A DNA stretch of 64,000 nt from Corallium rubrum (lineage: Eukaryota; Cnidaria; Anthozoa; Scleralcyonacea; Coralliidae). The notes under the pieces were generated by a model. It was given only the letters and a program-made list of their open reading frames with translations, ran no database searches and was not told the DNA's origin. A program made the translations under genes and the position numbers. How positions within the stretch are numbered: position 1 is the stretch's first letter; each line of letters begins with the position of its first letter. Location of the stretch: contig OZ035998.1 of NCBI GenBank assembly GCA_964035015.1, forward strand, positions 26,472,917 to 26,536,916. Reading direction: 5' to 3'. Shown here piece by piece: positions 49,150-61,259 of this stretch.

Positions 49150-50327
49150 AAGAAAACTGTTGTTAAGAGGTGCAAGTTCCGCGTTTTGTTTACGATTTTA
49201 AGAGGGCAGACTTTGCGGGACTTAGAGAGACACTTTCATATACTCCGCTAAATAACACGCTCGAAGATCATGACAGTGATCTCTATTGGGAAAACTGGAG
49301 GGACTTGTTCCTTACTACTGTTGATACATTTATTCCGAGAATTAAAGTTAGGGATACGAAATCGCCCAAGTGGATCGATGGAGAAATGATCAAACTCTCA
49401 AAACAGAAAAAAAAGGTGTGGAAATTAGCTAAACAATCAAACCTGGCATACCCATTGGAACAACTATAAAGATATGCGTAAACAAGTGAAAACTGCTACG
49501 AAGCGTAAATATCGTGATTTTCTTTTAAAAATTCAGAGCAAACTCAAGGGTAATCCTAAACAATTCTGGTCGTTTTACAGAGCGAAGACTAAAGCCGCAA
49601 GGATCCCGAGAACTGTGCATCTTGGAAAGGAGAAAGCTTTCACATCAATAGCTAAAGCAACTTTGTTTAATAAGTTTTTTGCTTCTGTATTCCTTAAAAA
49701 AGCGGATGGTGAAATATCAATAACAAACAATACCCCTTTTTCATCTAACGATAATGAGCTTCATTTAATTCAAACAAGTGTTGAGCAAGTGTTAAGTGCT
49801 TTAAAGGCTATTGATCCGTTTAAGGCTTGTGGCCCGATCAAATTCCTGGGAGAATACTAAAAGAATGTGCTGTTGAAATCGCACTTCACTCACGCGGCTA
49901 ATTAATCTCTCTCTTTCTCTTGGTCAAGTACCCAAGGAATGGAAATGTGCTAATGTTGTGCCTATATTCAAGAAAGGAGATAACGAAGACGTGGCCAATT
50001 ATAGACCTACTTCTCTGTTGGGACTAGTTTCTAAGATAGCTGAACGATGTATATTTGACAAGTTTTATTCATTTTTCGCTGACAACATCTATTATTTGCA
50101 ACATGGATTTGTGAAAGGTCGTTCTACAGTAATTCAGCTTCTTGACATTGTTCATCGCCTCACTAAATCAATTGACGAGGGAAGCCAGTCAGACATTGTC
50201 TTTTTGGACTTCTCGAAGGCCTTTGATTCTGTTTCACATCATCATTTGATTTGTAAATTGGAACAAACTGGAATCAAAGGACCTTTGCTACAGTGGTTTA
50301 CGCACTATTTGCGTGATAGTCCGTAAA
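49150..50327 (+). pseudogene. LINE ORF2 fragment: linker and reverse transcriptase N-terminus
   Basis: LEDHDSDLYWENWRDLFLTT and KSPKWIDGEMIKLSKQKKKV, then KQFWSFYRAKTKAARIP are the linker. After frame changes at 49,470 and 49,860 the RT begins: VPIFKKGDNEDVANYRPTSL, QHGFVKGRSTVIQLLDIVH, IVFLDFSKAFDSVSHHHL. It stops in the middle of RT at about 50,327, where the SINE pair starts. Family differs from the LINE at 9.7-25.9 kb. Confidence 0.87.
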
Positions 50328-50334
50328 CCACTAT

Positions 50335-50787
50335 AAGTGATACTGGGCATTTCACTCGATTACATAGCATGTTCTAAGGATTTTTGGGTGAAGGAAAATT
50401 CGAGTGTAGAATATATATATTTTAAGACCAAACCGGGACCAGTTGCGAAAAATGCAACTACACAGGCCTTCCGGCAGGAATTGAACCCACGACCTTGCAA
50501 TTCTAGTGCAGTGCTCTGACCACTGAGCCACGGAGGGCGTTGCCGAGAGCTTGATCGAGAGTTTCACTCGATTACATAGCTTGTTCTAAGGATTTTTGGG
50601 TGAAGGAAAATTCGAGTGTAGAATATATACATTTTAAGAGTGAAATGCCCAATATCACTTATAATATACCCAATTCTCTCCTGGCATTACCACCTTATTA
50701 TATATACAGAACTCGCCATCAAGCTCTCGGCAACGCCCTCCGTGGCTCAGTGGTCAGAGCATTGCACTAGAATCGCAAGGTCGTGTA
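50335..50787. mobile_element. SINE (277-bp family) inverted pair
   Basis: A minus-oriented copy (50,335-50,636; A box complement at about 50,521) meets a plus-oriented partial copy (50,637-50,787; A box at about 50,742) head to head. The plus copy ends inside the B-box arm. Confidence 0.88.
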
Positions 50788-50789
50788 TA

Positions 50790-51368
50790 TTCCTATAACC
50801 GCGTTATTCTGACCCCATAATAGTGGGGATAAACATGGAATGAATTTTATTCAATCGAAATCTGACAATAAGTCACACGTTTCAATAATCATGCTGTCGG
50901 CCGGAAAGACCTCCATATAAATCTCCATATAAATAAAGTTGATATTTGTTTAGGTTTTTCTTTACTTTTTCGAAGGCGGTTTATGTTGAGAAATATATTG
51001 TAGATTATAGCCGTCAACTCGATGCTATTCAACTTTTAAGTATAGTCGTGCAACACTGGAAACAGGGGCTGTTAGGTACGCCATATCTAGAAACGCTTCA
51101 GTGATCAGATTGGCCGCTTGTGATATTTTTCTTTGAGACACGTGGCAGGAAGTGGTTGACCGAATTCATATACGCTCTGATCATGAGATGACTAAACAAA
51201 ATTTGTTCGTCGCTTATATCATGTTGAAAATGGACACGGCAAGGTCCACGCCATTCAGTACGCTATCATTACGGTGTAGGATACGCCATTCTGAAGAGTA
51301 AGGAGAATTTACGCTTTGATTCAGTGATTATTTTTACGTTATATACCTATTTCCGACAGGTTATTTTA
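50790..51368. other. Non-coding spacer
   Basis: No gene or clear repeat recognised. Confidence 0.4.
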
Positions 51369-51370
51369 TA

Positions 51371-51562
51371 AAGGAAATAGAAAACATTTCTTCCGTGTTC
51401 CCATAGAGTTATAGAAACACTTGTGGAAGTTTGAGAGAACTCGAAATAGTGTGGAAACACTCGTCGGGCTCGTGTTCCCACTACAATTTCTCGTTCTTCC
51501 AAACTTCCACCCGTGTTTCTATAACTCCATGGAAACACGGAAAACGTTTTCTATTTCTTAAA
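51371..51562. repeat. Foldback MITE
   Basis: AAGGAAATAGAAAACATTTC opens and GAAAACGTTTTCTATTTCTT closes about 190 bp; GTTATAGAAACACTTGTGGA is mirrored by CACCCGTGTTTCTATAAC. Arms about 85 bp. Confidence 0.85.
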
Positions 51563-51574
51563 TAATAATTTATG

Positions 51575-51790
51575 CATTTTATTCGACTGTATTTTATGCG
51601 ACGGAACATCGACGTATGAATCGACGTCGCATTTCCGTCGAATTGTGCGACAGAGCTCGTCGCATAATTCGACAGCGTCGAATTAAATTCGACCAATTCA
51701 GACGTCGCATTCCGTCGAATAAAATTGGTCGCATTAAATGCGACGAAGTAATTTCGACGGAACTTCGACGTACGAAACAGGCCTCAGTGC
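51575..51790. repeat. CGA-rich repeat region (GACG/TCGAC/AATTCGA)
   Basis: About 215 bp dense in CGACG, TCGAAT and AATTCGAC phrases on both strands, forming many interlocking short inverted repeats. It is far richer in CpG than its surroundings. Related GAATTAAATTCG phrases lie at 51,944-51,975 and 42,180-42,280. A 63-codon Arg-rich frame across it is low complexity. Confidence 0.7.
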
Positions 51791-51794
51791 GATT

Positions 51795-52130
51795 CTACAT
51801 TGCATAACTATACATCGCGTCCAAAACTTATATATCATTAGCAAACGCTTATGCGTACTGTTCTGTGCATGGCTATGCCAAGGTTGCATCAACCGCTAGC
51901 GCTGATCAGTAGCCCGAGTGAACGCCTAAGCAGGCATCTTGTTCGAATTAAATTCGTCTGAATTAAATTCGTCTATTGCGCGACGTTTAGCGCAGGCTTA
52001 AGCTTGCTTTCTTTTGATTCACATTAAAGTAGAGCACAGCTCTGCTTGGTTTCCTGGACTGATACTCGGTCGAAAACGCTTTGATTGATTAAAGCCGTGT
52101 TTCTATATATTTGTTCTTCCTAGGAATTTA
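51795..52130. other. Non-coding spacer
   Basis: No gene; includes the GAATTAAATTCGTCT doublet at 51,944-51,975. Confidence 0.4.
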
Positions 52131-52339
52131 TCTTCAATACATTTCTCAAAAATTGGCGTTAATGAATTGTATTGGTCATTAAAAAACTCAATAAATACTT
52201 GGTAAATACCCCTTCCCCGATAAAAATAAACACACCTGATTCGTTTTTGTATAAATAAACTCCCCGTTACATTCTGTTTTTGCAGTATCGTAACGAATAA
52301 AAATAAGACAAATTGCGAAAGTAAATTATTATTCGAAAA

Positions 52340-53592
52340 TAGCGGAACTAACAAGAAAAGTTTCAGTCGACAATTTGACTGAACAAAACACCGTGAAAAT
52401 TATCAAGTTTATATGTACGCGTGTATTTACATACTGAAAGAGCACGCGAATTGCGAAGTCAATAAAAAAACACCGAAATAAAGCAAATAGCAAATTTGAA
52501 AATAGATAGCTGTTGCCATGGAAATATGGAAAACATATAATGCCACGTCCTAGTGTCCAAAGATAACTCTAACTGCATGGCGTCTTGAACAATCTCAACA
52601 ACACTCAAGGTAATACAGTTAATAACTTCACACGACAGGATATAAAATATATATTAGTTGACAACATTTTTTCCGTTTTAACTGAATGACTTAATGAGTT
52701 TTCGATATATACCGACTCCAATCAGCTAAATCGCCTACCGTTAAATTTACCTCTACATGGCTCTGCTCAGATACTTTCGTTATCACAAACACTGACAATT
52801 TAGTTTGTCTCTTTGACGTTTTACCTACAGCGTTTGGTTTCTCCTGGTTTTCTTGTTTGGTTTCTTCGTCGTTAACAAATGACAATCAGTTCTCTTCAAG
52901 ATGTACCAAGCTGCTTCAGCTTTGAACAAACGCAGGAAACATTCTTTTGTTTTTTAGTCACATTTGTTTGTATACTTTTTGGTCTTGATCGCAATTTTTC
53001 GGCTTTTTCAGTGATTTCAAGTTGTGTTTATTGTTGCCTCTTCCCGCTGCCTCATCTTTTCGTACCTTTCTTTCTTTGGTCTTTTTCCATAGTATTAATG
53101 ATGTAACCACGATTGACTCGGTTTTTCTGTTCTCACCGGGTAATTTAATCTCTAATTTTCCCCCAAAAGGGGAAATTTCTATTTTTTCCCTCATTTACAG
53201 GCGTTACGAAGCATGACCAAACATCCACAAATCCTCCATTGGCTTTCGGCGACACTTAATCACCAATTTCCCTCATGTACTGGCAAAGATTTCTTTCATG
53301 GTTATTGAAAAATGATTTCGTAATCTAACCGAACTTAGAAATCGGAGGAGGAACACTGACTCGTGTTGGACATATTACTTGAATAATTGTTATAATAATC
53401 TAAATAATTTAACAACTTGCGCAGTTTAGGTTACATAGTTACCAATACATGCAAATTCAAATATGTATATACCCACATATCAACATCTCACAGAATATAT
53501 CACTCGCGTGTAATTTCGCGGGCAAGTGAACTCCACGCGGGGCGAGATTAGTACCATCCCCGTATTTTCAGCCCTTCGCCCGGGCTCGGCGA
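52340..53592 (-). mobile_element. Helitron-like element, diverged copy
   Basis: On the minus strand starts TCGCCGAGCCCGGGCG (53,592) next to host A. It is collinear with the 30-kb and 60-kb copies (CACTCGCGTGTAATTTCGCG, GAACTTAGAAAT, AATGCCACGTCCTAG, GAAAGAGCACGCG). The 3' CTAG end was not found; the boundary near 52,340 is approximate. Short Lys-rich minus frames (53,194-52,958) echo those in other copies. Confidence 0.5.
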
Positions 53593-53599
53593 TCAATAT

Positions 53600-55128
53600 C
53601 TGTAAATCGGTAAGCGAATGGTCCTGGTTTACATAAACTTCTCGTTTGAGTTTCTCAGTTAAAACAGTTTGTATTTTTACAATAATCGATAAAAACGAAC
53701 ATGTATATGCATCAGTTTTCAGTACATTATTTTACAATACAGTATTCTGTACATACCGCGAGCGCAGAAGTGTGATTATCACAAAATCGCGGTGAAGAAG
53801 GTTGACTTCGATAATGATGTTTGATTTACGTTATAATATGTTCATGCGCACTCTATTGTTTGATCGACGGCTCGACGCCATATTGAAATGCTTTTAGTTC
53901 ACATTTTTAGGACTTCGCGAGCGTCGTTGCCGATTGCCTTGTTACACGAGGCAATTTTTCGTCCAACAATTGCAACACAATTTTTTTCAAGAAAACATAT
54001 TGCTAGTTGCTGGGATTTCGGATGCACGCAATTTGTCATGTCTGAAGCTCCGTTAATTGCGTTGCAAAATTGCGAAAACGACGAAACGTCGCCTTTAAAG
54101 AGAATACATTATATAGCTTTCCAAGCATGTTCCTTTTTATTCGTATAACTATATTAACAAAAGTCGCACTTACTGTCCTGACGAAGACCGAAGATGAACG
54201 ATTCAACGGCAGTGAATTAGTCAATGACGACAACTCTTGAGCAATCCGCAAGACCTACACAGAAAAGGACAATCGAATTTTTTATTACCACCTCAAAGAC
54301 AACAAGGAATTAAATTATTACAACAATAAAGATGATGCTAAAGATTCTGCAGTATTTTGTTATGAACAAACCTGTTTCTTGTTTGAAGAGTTGTTGCTTT
54401 TACTTGAAAAATGGTGTGCATTGGTTCCTGTGACTGTTCAAGAAAGATAGAAACTGGCATTATAACAAAAAAAAAGAAAAGTCAAGTAAACAAAATTCCA
54501 CTAGATTTAGGTTTTAATGACCTAATTAGTGTTATCTTTGTTTGATTCAAGATATTGCAACCAATCTATAAGCGTTTTCTTCATTCTTGATACTATTTAA
54601 CTCGACACTGTAGCTGTCAATGACAGCCTGTCATACAAAAAATGAAGAGATTCCCGTGGTTTCGGACCCAAATTGTGTTTTTTTTTAGTATACTGTGGCA
54701 TGTTTGTATTTCTTTGTAATTGGTCTAACCAAAGTAAAACGTAAAACAATAAAGATTTTCTGCAAATAAAGAGTGCTGGGGCTGATCTTGATGTCAGTCA
54801 GTGATTGTTCCAGTCTCTTTAGAGTTCACTGGTCGAAACAGAGTTTACTTACGAACAATTTTTATAAGACATACCCAGGATGTTGACGGCGAGAAACTGC
54901 AACGGTTTCAAACGTTGGGCATACAAAGCTTCCTACAAAAAAGTCAAGGTGTTACTTGTTGAACGATTACAAAATGCAAGGAAACCACTGTTTATAGGTG
55001 TTTGCATTTGCTTTTCCAACAAAACAGTATTTTAGGATAAACATCAGCTGAATCAATTATCAACTCATTAGCTAATAAGTTCTAAGGAATTCGTTCAACT
55101 AGAAACGTTGAATAAGGATTTATTTTTT
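53600..55128. other. Region without recognised genes
   Basis: AT-rich; 53,900-54,080 contains an inverted pair around ATTGCAACACAATTTTT and GCGTTGCAAAATTGCG, probably another MITE. An 86-codon frame there has no motif. Confidence 0.4.
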
Positions 55129-55129
55129 A

Positions 55130-56250
55130 TCAATCGTGAGCGGGTGGAATCCTAGGTAATGCTACAATTTGATTGGCTGCGTGAGCGGGCAGTTTTTTAT
55201 GATATCTGACCACGGGCCGAAAGTGATATTTTTTTACAATTAAGAACTTACTATTGATCGATTTTCATGACTATTTCGCTTGACACTGGAGAAAATAGAT
55301 TCAGACGAAAGGTGATTACGATATGAATGAGTCATTTTATTATCCAAATGCTTCTGACAATTGTGAAAACAACAAATTGGTGGAAGAAAAGCCACAAAAA
55401 CTCTTTATACAAACAAAATCGACGAGCGAAGACACATGTCGACCTGACATTCAAGTTATAAATTGCCGACAACATCCCGAAAACATTTTAAATATACATC
55501 GGAAACTGTATTTCTAATCACTCGTTGAAATATATACAACTATAGATGACATACCACTACAGGACGTAAACCTTTTGAGAAAACTTCGTCTGTTTCCATA
55601 TCTCAGACCCGACTGGCCGACATGCAAAACAACGTTGAAAACCAACGAAATAAAATGCCCCAAACTCAGACAAATCTCTTCCTGACATACTGACTCTCGT
55701 CGTGTTGTGCCTTTGGAAAAAAACTTACAGATGGCTTAGCACAAGCATTTTAGTCCTGATACTCGAACAATATAATGCACTTTCAGTATCCATGTTTATA
55801 ATGTTTTCAAAGCGACCTTCCATTTCCAAACGAGCAGCCGGCGAACAGCCATATAAAGCCAACAAGCGACGAAAACGACGAAGAATCATTAGTTAACTAA
55901 ACATTGGCAACACACGGACAGCGTTTCAGCTTTTCTTCGTAACTGTATGTTAAAGCTTGGACTGTTTCCGTCCACAAAAAAGGTCATTACAAGCTTCGTG
56001 TCAACTCCAGGCAGCTTGTTGTTGTTGACTTAACTGAACTTTAGACTTGAATATCACGTGACTATAATTATTTCAATTACGCAACTTCCTATTACGCAAC
56101 ATAATTATGACGACTCCGTATAGAAAAATATTTTCCCTCGGTCTCACAAATGTCCCTCGGGCCGTTTTTGTGACCTCGGGAAAAAATTTTTCTATACGGA
56201 CCTCACAGCCGGTATATAACATATATCTATTTTTTTATTATAAGTATTGT
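55130..56250 (+). repeat. Dispersed repeat (family 2), copy 2, with foldback MITE
   Basis: Starts GTGAGCGGGTGGAATCCTAG and follows the 57.7-kb copy with divergence (GATCGATTTTCATGACTATTTC). At 56,107-56,225 it holds a foldback: CCGTATAGAAAAATATTTTC and CCTCGG facing CCTCGG and TTTTTCTATACGG. Confidence 0.7.
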
Positions 56251-56969
56251 CATATTGGGCATTTCACTCGATTACATAGCGTGTTCTAAGGATTTTGGGT
56301 GAAGGAAAATTCGAGTGTAGAATATATACATTTTCAGACCAAACCGGGACCAGTTGCGAAAAATGCAACTACACGGCCTTCCGGCAGGAATTGAACCCAC
56401 GACCTTGCGATTCTAGTGCAATGCTATGACCACTGAGCCACGGAGGGCGTTGCCGAGAGCTTGATCGCGAGTTCTGTATATATAATGAGGTGGTAATGCC
56501 AGGAGAGAATGGGGTATATTATAAGTAATATTGGGCATTTCACTCGATTACATAGCATGTTCTAAGGATTTGGGGTGAAGGAAAATTCGAGTGTAGAATA
56601 TATACATTTTCAGAATCGCAAGGTCGTGGGTTCAATTCCTGCCAGAAGGCCTGTGTAGTTGCATTTTTCGCAACTGGTGCCGGTTTGGTGTGAAAATGTA
56701 TATATTCTACACTCGAATTTTCCTTCACCCAAAATCCTTAGAACATGCTATGTAATCGAGTGAAATGCCCAATACTACTTATAATATACCCAATTCTCTC
56801 CTGGCATTACCACCTTATTATATATACAGAACTCGCGATCAAGCTATCGGCAACGCCCTCCGTGGCTCAGTGGTCAGATCATTGCACTAGAATCGCAAGG
56901 TCGTGGGTTCAATTCCTGCCGGAAGGCCTGTGTAGTTGCATTTTTTCGCAACTGGTCCCGGTTTGGTCT
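56250..56969. mobile_element. SINE (277-bp family) inverted pair
   Basis: Minus copy at about 56,255-56,605 (A box complement near 56,433; one base changed) followed by plus copies from 56,606 (B-box half first, then a full unit with A box at about 56,864). The last unit is split by the TTAA foldback at 56,974 and ends at 57,650-57,703. Confidence 0.88.
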
Positions 56970-56973
56970 TTAA

Positions 56974-57645
56974 GGTTACAGGATACCCTAGGAAGCCATT
57001 TCAAGAAATTTGTTACCGATTTGTCTCAAATTTGCACCAAATGTAGTTAAGTATGTGACGGACACTATCGTATTATACAGTAAATAAGAAATAAAATATT
57101 GTTGCAGATATATTCATCAGTTTGAAATCACAGTACCTTGGCGCCGTGGTTTAAGGCGGTCTTTGGTTTTACCAAAAAGCTCTCAATTTATCATGCACTT
57201 CTCAATGTTTGTTCTAAAAAACTGTGTTCGCATTTTTTTATTAATGTAGTGGTTTAGCAGCTAGGATATTTTATTTCCCGACCTATGTTGTGGCACAAGA
57301 AACTGACAAATAAAAGCTTGTAACTCAGGTAATTTTTACATAAATAAAACGCGCGAATACACTTTTTTAGAACAAACATTGAGAAGTGCATGTATATATA
57401 TATATATGGATAAATTGAGAGTTTTTTGGTAAAACCAAAGACAGCCTTAAACCGCGGCGCGAAGGTACTGTGATTTTAAACTGATGAGTATATGTGCAAC
57501 AATATTTTATTTCTTATTTACTGTATTACACGAGTGGCCGTCACATAGTTAACTACATTTGGTGCAAATTTGAGACAAATCGGGGAAAAAATTGAGCGAG
57601 CGGTAACAAATTTCTTGAAATGGCTTCCTAGGGTATCCTGTAACC
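56974..57645. mobile_element. 672-bp foldback transposon with TTAA duplications
   Basis: GGTTACAGGATACCCTAGGA opens and its complement TCCTAGGGTATCCTGTAACC closes. Arms of about 270 bp pair with modest divergence. TTAA flanks both ends (56,970-56,973; 57,646-57,649). TTAA targets occur in piggyBac and Kolobok; no transposase is encoded. It splits a SINE unit whose two halves match across the site. Confidence 0.9.
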
Positions 57646-57704
57646 TTAAATGTATATATTCTACACTCGAATTTTCCTTCACCCAAAATCCTTAGAACAT
57701 GCTA

Positions 57705-58480
57705 TTTTTTTATTAGTCGTGAGCGGGCGGAATCCTAGGCTTTCCTGCAATTTGACTGGCTACGTGAGCAGGCGGTATTTCACGATATCTTGGACCGCGG
57801 TCAAAAAACTTATTTTTTACATTCTGTCATTTAAAACTGATCGATTTTCATACCTACTTCGCTTGGTACAGAAAAGATATATTCAACAGAAAGCTACGGG
57901 GATCCAAATGAGGTTTATTATCCAAATGGTTTTGACAACTTCATGTGTAAACAGCAAATTTTAAAAGAAACGCTGGGAAAACTGTGACGAAGCAAAATTT
58001 ACGAGCGTTATTTATAAAGAAAACAGTTTAAAACGGTAGGAAAAACAATATACATAAACTTGTGAACACAGTATTTTGAATCACTAAATGAAACTATATA
58101 GAAGTATATATAAAAATCATACCACGAGAAGATAGAAAAGCTGAAACCTTTTGACACTAAACTGGCTTTCTTCTGTTATCCACCCACTATACTCAACAAA
58201 ACCGCTACAAGTCTTTTAAACCTTTTAGTCAAATACTTTCCACATCCCAACCTCATCGTGTCATGTCCTTGAAAGTTGAAGTTACAAATGGCTTACTACA
58301 AGCATTTTCTTCTTCAAACTCGAAGAACACACTTTCAGTTTTCATGCAGTCGGCCAAATATTGAAATTAAAGCGAGTTTCCAAGCGAACAGCCATAAACG
58401 TTTTTTTTTTATCACAAAAAAGGTTCCAAGTTTCCCTGTCAGACGACAGGGGAGAAAAACGGCCGATTGGTCAATTTGAA
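57705..58480 (+). repeat. Dispersed repeat (family 2), copy 3, left part
   Basis: GTCGTGAGCGGGCGGAATCC, GGACCGCGGTC and GAACACACTTTCAGTTTTCA in the same order as (and inverted to) 40,690-41,420. The right part of the repeat reappears at 59,950-60,042, so 58,480-59,950 may be an insertion in it. Confidence 0.75.
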
Positions 58481-58574
58481 AACGCAACGGCGCTTGCGCA
58501 AAAAGTAAACTGCTGACCTAAATTTATGTTTGAGCCGTCAATTCTAAGTAAATAATGGCTGTCGAGAGCGATGG

Positions 58575-59133
58575 AAACTATGTTCTTTGCGTTCGTCGAT
58601 GGTTTTGCAGTCCACCTTTGCTCAAACACATACATCCACATCCTTGAAACGTGCATTTAAAGCCCAAAGCTGACGAAGAGTTTCTTCCATGAGGCTGACG
58701 ACGACTGTTTACAGTCGATGAGCTTGGCGAACTTCCTTCGATATTTTCGCGCGACGTGGCTGATGTATATAGACGATGTCGATTGAGAGGAAGCCAAAGT
58801 CGTCTTGCTTGCCCATCGTGCAAGAATCTGCTTCTCTTCGAGATTGTTAATTTTGTCTCTTAGTTGTTCACGTAAGCTGATTGTCTTTTGCTGAAATGTT
58901 GAAGTACTTGAAGCAGCCGCTGTGGACAGTCTGTTAGCCTTCCTGTGCATGTAGATTCTTCGTCGGCGAACTCTATTTGTGCTCGATAGAAGGTTGTAGT
59001 GGGAAAGGCGAATAAAAATTTCGCTTTTGTAGCCACATTCTCGAGCTTCATGTGAAGCAGATAGGTGTCTTAGTTTTCCTCCACAGGTTGATCGAGCGCT
59101 TCGTAACGTACGTGTACCTAATCCAACATACAA
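58575..59133 (-). pseudogene. Degenerate coding fragment with Cys/His tail
   Basis: Overlapping minus frames include a coiled-coil-like stretch (REQLRDKINNLEEKQILARW) and, ending near 58,580, FKCTFQGCGCMCLSKGGLQN followed by HRRTQ. The last part resembles a C2H2 finger whose final His is replaced by Gln. A finger at the very end is seen in some LINE ORF2 proteins, but nothing else identifies one. Function unknown. Confidence 0.35.
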
Positions 59134-59139
59134 CTTCTA

Positions 59140-60040
59140 GACATAGTTCGTTCTTAAAAGAAAGCTAAACCGCATAAAAATGCACTAGAAGCTGTTTTAA
59201 AAACTCTTCAATCCAACCTTTAGCAAATAAGGTGGGGAAATGTAAGAAGGCAAAGATACCTTGTTAAGTCGTTTATGATAGTGCTTAATATTTTTTATTT
59301 GGTGACTGAGAAACGAACTATACAGAACCATATAATTAATTAATTGTGATTAATAATGGTAGTTTTGCTGCTTATATCAATATATCGTCACTTAAGTAAA
59401 GGATAAAACCATATAATTTAAACTTGCACGGTTTTTAAAAACATGCCAAAAGTTCCCTTGGTTGGAAACACAAGAAAACAAAGACGGCAAGACTGTGGTT
59501 AGGAAACTTTGTACAGTTTGAAATGCGTGTTTGAAAAACGATAACAGACCGTTCAACGTATTTAAAAAAAATTTAGAGACGTAAATTATATGATTTGTTA
59601 ATCAATAAAGAACAATTATATGGCAGAATGGTGCTTAGCAACTAAAACGTCGCCTTATTTTCTTCGAGTTAGTACAGCGGATTGTATAATTCTACCTTGG
59701 CTAGATTTGTGAAAAATCGTTGATCGTTAGCTAGGAAAAAAAAGGTTATTTTTCTTTGCAAGAAATCGTTTTTAATCACGAACAGTCCAATCCTTGATGT
59801 TTCTAATTACCAGGATTTTTTTGTTATATGACTAGTATCGACGCTTAATTTAGCCCGAATCCGTCATTGTAGAAAATGAAGTTTTACTTCCGCCATATTT
59901 AATTCGAAATATTGGCGCATGCGCAGCCGTCCCCCCCCCCCCCCCCCCCTGCCCTGTCATACTGCACACGTGAACGTCATCTCAATTATGCAACTTAATT
60001 TAATTATGTTAATTTATCTAATTGTGTAAATTATAAATTG
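59140..60040. other. Spacer with C-run and right part of family-2 repeat
   Basis: A run of about 18 C lies at 59,932-59,949. From 59,950 to 60,042 the sequence matches the reverse complement of 40,521-40,610. No gene. Confidence 0.6.
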
Positions 60041-60042
60041 TA

Positions 60043-61090
60043 CTAGAAATACATGAACGCAACAACCCCTCGCTTTATATGCATTCTTAACTCCCCTCCC
60101 CTAATTTCTGTTTTTTGTTGTATTAATGACACACCGATCAGAAAATAACCGTCATGTATTGACACACCGAAACAACATGCAAAGTCAATATTAAAAAAAA
60201 AAAACCAACACAACGAGATGAACCAAATGACATACTTTCATTCAAAAATAGATATAAATAGTGCCAAGAAAAGACACCATGCCAACGTCTCAGCGTTCAA
60301 AGGCAACTCTAGACAATATATTATTTATATTAATTTTCATTTTCAAGATTTCTTCCGTTTTACCGTTAAATTTTCTTCTGCTTTTGTCACAACAAACACT
60401 GCCAATTCAGTCTACTCTTTTCGGATTGTTTTTCTCGTTCGCAATTTCTTACTTTTTTCGTTGTTGACACATAAATATGACAAGGCATCATTCAGTTCTC
60501 TTCGTGATCTAAAAAGCCGTTTATTTCAAAATTTCTTCATCGTTCCCACTAGAGTTATGTAGAATACACCAGAGCGAAATTCTTTACCGCCTTTGAACAG
60601 TTTCAGGACACATCCTTCTTCTTTCAGTTACATTTCGGTCGGCATCGTTTTCGGTCTTTATCGTATTAATTTTTAGGCTTTTTTCAGTGGTTTTCAGTGT
60701 ATTTGTTGTTGTCTTTTTCCCGCTGCCACATCTTTTCTTAACTTTCTTTCTTTGGTCTTTTTCCATAGTAATCTTAAGGTACATTTTAACTGAAACCATT
60801 TTTTCTGGCAAAGATTTCTTTCGTCATGATCGTTGAAAAACTATTTCGTAATCCAACCGAACTGATAAATTATAATTTGCTGACGTAAATTTAAATAATT
60901 TGAATAATTTAACAGGTTAGTTACCAGTACCCTGCTATTCGAACTGCGCAAGTTGTGGATTTGATAATATATATCAGGTTTCAGAATTGCTTTCAGCTTT
61001 TCATCTCGCGTGTAAAGTGGACTCCAAGCACGTCGAGATTAGCACCATCACCGGGTTCCGGGCCTTCGGCCCTCCGCCCGGGCTCGAGGA
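60043..61090 (-). mobile_element. Helitron-like element with paralogous empty site
   Basis: On the minus strand it starts TCCTCGAGCCCGGGCG (61,090) and ends ATGTATTTCTAG (60,043). The flanks ATAAATTGTA and CAATAAAAT are contiguous in the family-2 repeat at 40,515-40,530, giving an empty site with no duplication. The 5' flank is G instead of A. The 1,048-bp body is collinear with the copies at 30, 48 and 53 kb. No Rep/helicase. Confidence 0.75.
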
Positions 61091-61102
61091 CAATAAAATA
61101 AA

Positions 61103-61258
61103 TATGTTATTTACGGTTTTGGTCCGTCCGTATATAAAAATATTTGCCCTCGGTCTCAAAAATGTCCCTCGGCTTGCGGCCTCTGGCCTTTTTTAAGGCC
61201 TCGGGCAAATATTTTTCTATACGATCCACCCAACCGGTAAATAACATATATTTATTTA
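61103..61258. repeat. Foldback MITE (GTCCGTATA / GCCCTCGG family)
   Basis: AAATATGTTATTTACGG opens and CCGGTAAATAACATATATTT closes; inside, TATAAAAATATTTGCCCTCG faces CCTCGGGCAAATATTTTTCT. Arms about 60 bp. Confidence 0.85.
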
Positions 61259-61259
61259 T

